Source: Pseudomonadota bacterium
GTDB taxonomy: Bacteria; Pseudomonadota; Alphaproteobacteria; Rhizobiales; Rhizobiaceae
DNA: 5,344 nucleotides
Reading direction: 5' to 3'
Assembly (NCBI GenBank): GCA_023433855.1
Contig: JAEYTV010000526.1
Location: 1 to 5,344, forward strand
Under the pieces are notes generated by a model that saw only the letters and a list, made by a program, of their open reading frames with translations, was not told where the DNA came from and ran no database searches. How positions within the stretch are numbered: position 1 is the stretch's first letter; each line of letters starts with the position of its first letter. The translations under genes were made by a program, and so were the position numbers. Below are positions 4,528-5,344 of the stretch, piece after piece.

Positions 4528-5344
4528 ATGCGTTCTTCGCTGTTGCTCATTCTTGCCTTGCTTGCCGGCTGTGCATCCGGCTCCGATTCGGAAGGCGTTC
4601 CCAGGAGGATCGCGAACGAGACGACCGGGTCCATAGCCACTCCGTCCGCACCGGTTCCCTCGGTCGGCCTTGGCAGCGCTCCGAGAAAGGAAGCACCTGC
4701 ACCAATGGTTTCGCGGCCGTCCGAAAGCGCCGCCTGGTCCGACAGCACGCCGCAGCCACAGGCCTTTGTCGAGGAAACAACGGTGGGAATGCCGCTTCCG
4801 GTAGACCGACCAGTCGCGATGCTCATGCCTCAGGAGCCCGGGCTAGGAACCTCTCCTAGAGGCGCCCACAGCAAAGTCTACAGTCAGCGCTTTAGCGACG
4901 CCAAGCCCATAAATTTCGGAAAGATCACGCCGAAGCACTACCCGGTGCATGGCGTCGACGTATCGCGCTGGCAAGGCGAGATCGACTGGCCGAAACTTCG
5001 TACACAGGGTGCCAACTTTGCCTATATCAAGGCGACTGACGGCGGCGACCATCTCGATCCGATGTTCAAGACGAACTGGCGGCGGGCCAAGGAAGCGGGC
5101 ATCAAACGGGGGGCCTATCATTTCTTCTATTGGTGCCGGACAGCAGCCGAGCAGGCCGACTGGTTCATCCGCAATGTTCCACGCGATCCCGAAGCCTTAC
5201 CTCCGGTAATCGACGTCGAGTGGAATGGCGAGTCCAGATGCAAGCAGAACATTTCGCGCCAGCGTGTCCTCGAAAAGATGCAGGTCTTTATGGACAAAGT
5301 CGAGCGCCACTACGGACAGCGGCCGATCATCTACACGGCTCCGG
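4528..5344 (+). CDS. GH25 family lysozyme-like lipoprotein (5' part, runs off the window)
   Basis: The first 272 residues of a glycoside hydrolase family 25 protein are present, with no stop before the edge. GH25 enzymes cleave the beta-1,4 bond between N-acetylmuramic acid and N-acetylglucosamine in peptidoglycan. Residues 1-15 are a very short lipoprotein signal (MRSSLLLILALLAGC) with lipobox LAGC and acylated Cys15. Residues 16 to about 137 are a Pro/Ser/Ala-rich linker, probably a tether. The catalytic domain begins at HGVDVSRWQG (Asp144) and continues through FAYIKATDGG and GAYHFFYW to the DxE signature PPVIDVEWNG (Asp229, Glu231), all key residues intact. The C-terminal third of the domain lies outside. 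The start is forced: an in-frame TAG directly precedes the ATG, and any later start loses the signal. The Shine-Dalgarno is weak. It is divergent from the stress operon. Confidence 0.93.
   Translation, partial: MRSSLLLILALLAGCASGSDSEGVPRRIANETTGSIATPSAPVPSVGLGSAPRKEAPAPMVSRPSESAAWSDSTPQPQAFVEETTVGMPLPVDRPVAMLMPQEPGLGTSPRGAHSKVYSQRFSDAKPINFGKITPKHYPVHGVDVSRWQGEIDWPKLRTQGANFAYIKATDGGDHLDPMFKTNWRRAKEAGIKRGAYHFFYWCRTAAEQADWFIRNVPRDPEALPPVIDVEWNGESRCKQNISRQRVLEKMQVFMDKVERHYGQRPIIYTAP

Noticed and set aside
3211..5344. A holin next to a lysozyme, suggesting a phage lysis cassette or prophage remnant
   Set aside because: The two are on opposite strands in separate units. The holin-family protein is the chromosomal DUF1469 type in an operon with DUF3618, and the GH25 protein is a lipoprotein. 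No other phage gene or attachment site is visible.

Overview
The window looks like chromosomal DNA from a GC-rich alphaproteobacterium, most likely in the order Hyphomicrobiales (Rhizobiales). The evidence is the gene set: a "nutrient deprivation-induced" type protein, a holin-superfamily III protein and a DUF3618 protein in one operon; a GH25 lipoprotein of the type seen in rhizobia; a CxxC SelW-like protein; and an EcfG-type (GGAAC-N17-GTT) promoter, which is typical of the alphaproteobacterial general stress response. The genus cannot be fixed from this sequence.

Layout. Positions 1-86 hold a tRNA-Leu(CAG) on the minus strand, with a TTGACA-type promoter just upstream at 97-125. Positions 188-505 (minus) encode a small SelT/SelW/SelH-family redox protein. 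Divergent from it, 632-1081 (plus) encodes a four-helix DoxX membrane protein. DoxX converges on a beta-hydroxyacid dehydrogenase-like gene (1078-1967, minus), and the two stop codons share the palindrome CTAG. The dehydrogenase gene carries a single-base frameshift near 1830 that separates its NAD-binding motif from the rest of the protein, so it is a recent pseudogene or contains a sequencing error. A near-perfect bidirectional hairpin at 2126-2159 closes the next transcription unit.

Positions 4273 down to 2192 (minus) are a tightly overlapping three-gene operon. Its products are a membrane-anchored helical protein, a small two-helix Holin-X/DUF1469 protein and a DUF3618 protein. The DUF3618 protein contains five exact-length 11-residue repeats plus a second C-terminal 11-mer block, reminiscent of LEA-type amphipathic repeats. 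The genes overlap by 8 nt and 1 nt, and the only convincing promoter is the EcfG-like site at 4328-4352. I infer an envelope or membrane stress-protection module under general stress control.

Positions 4528 to the right edge (plus) encode the first 272 residues of a GH25 lysozyme-like lipoprotein. It is transcribed divergently from the stress operon across a 254-bp intergenic region that contains an inverted repeat and a possible sigma-70 promoter. I found no CRISPR array, insertion sequence, prophage or integration site. The window is mostly ordinary core genome; the points of interest are the stress operon with its promoter and repeats, and the frameshifted dehydrogenase.
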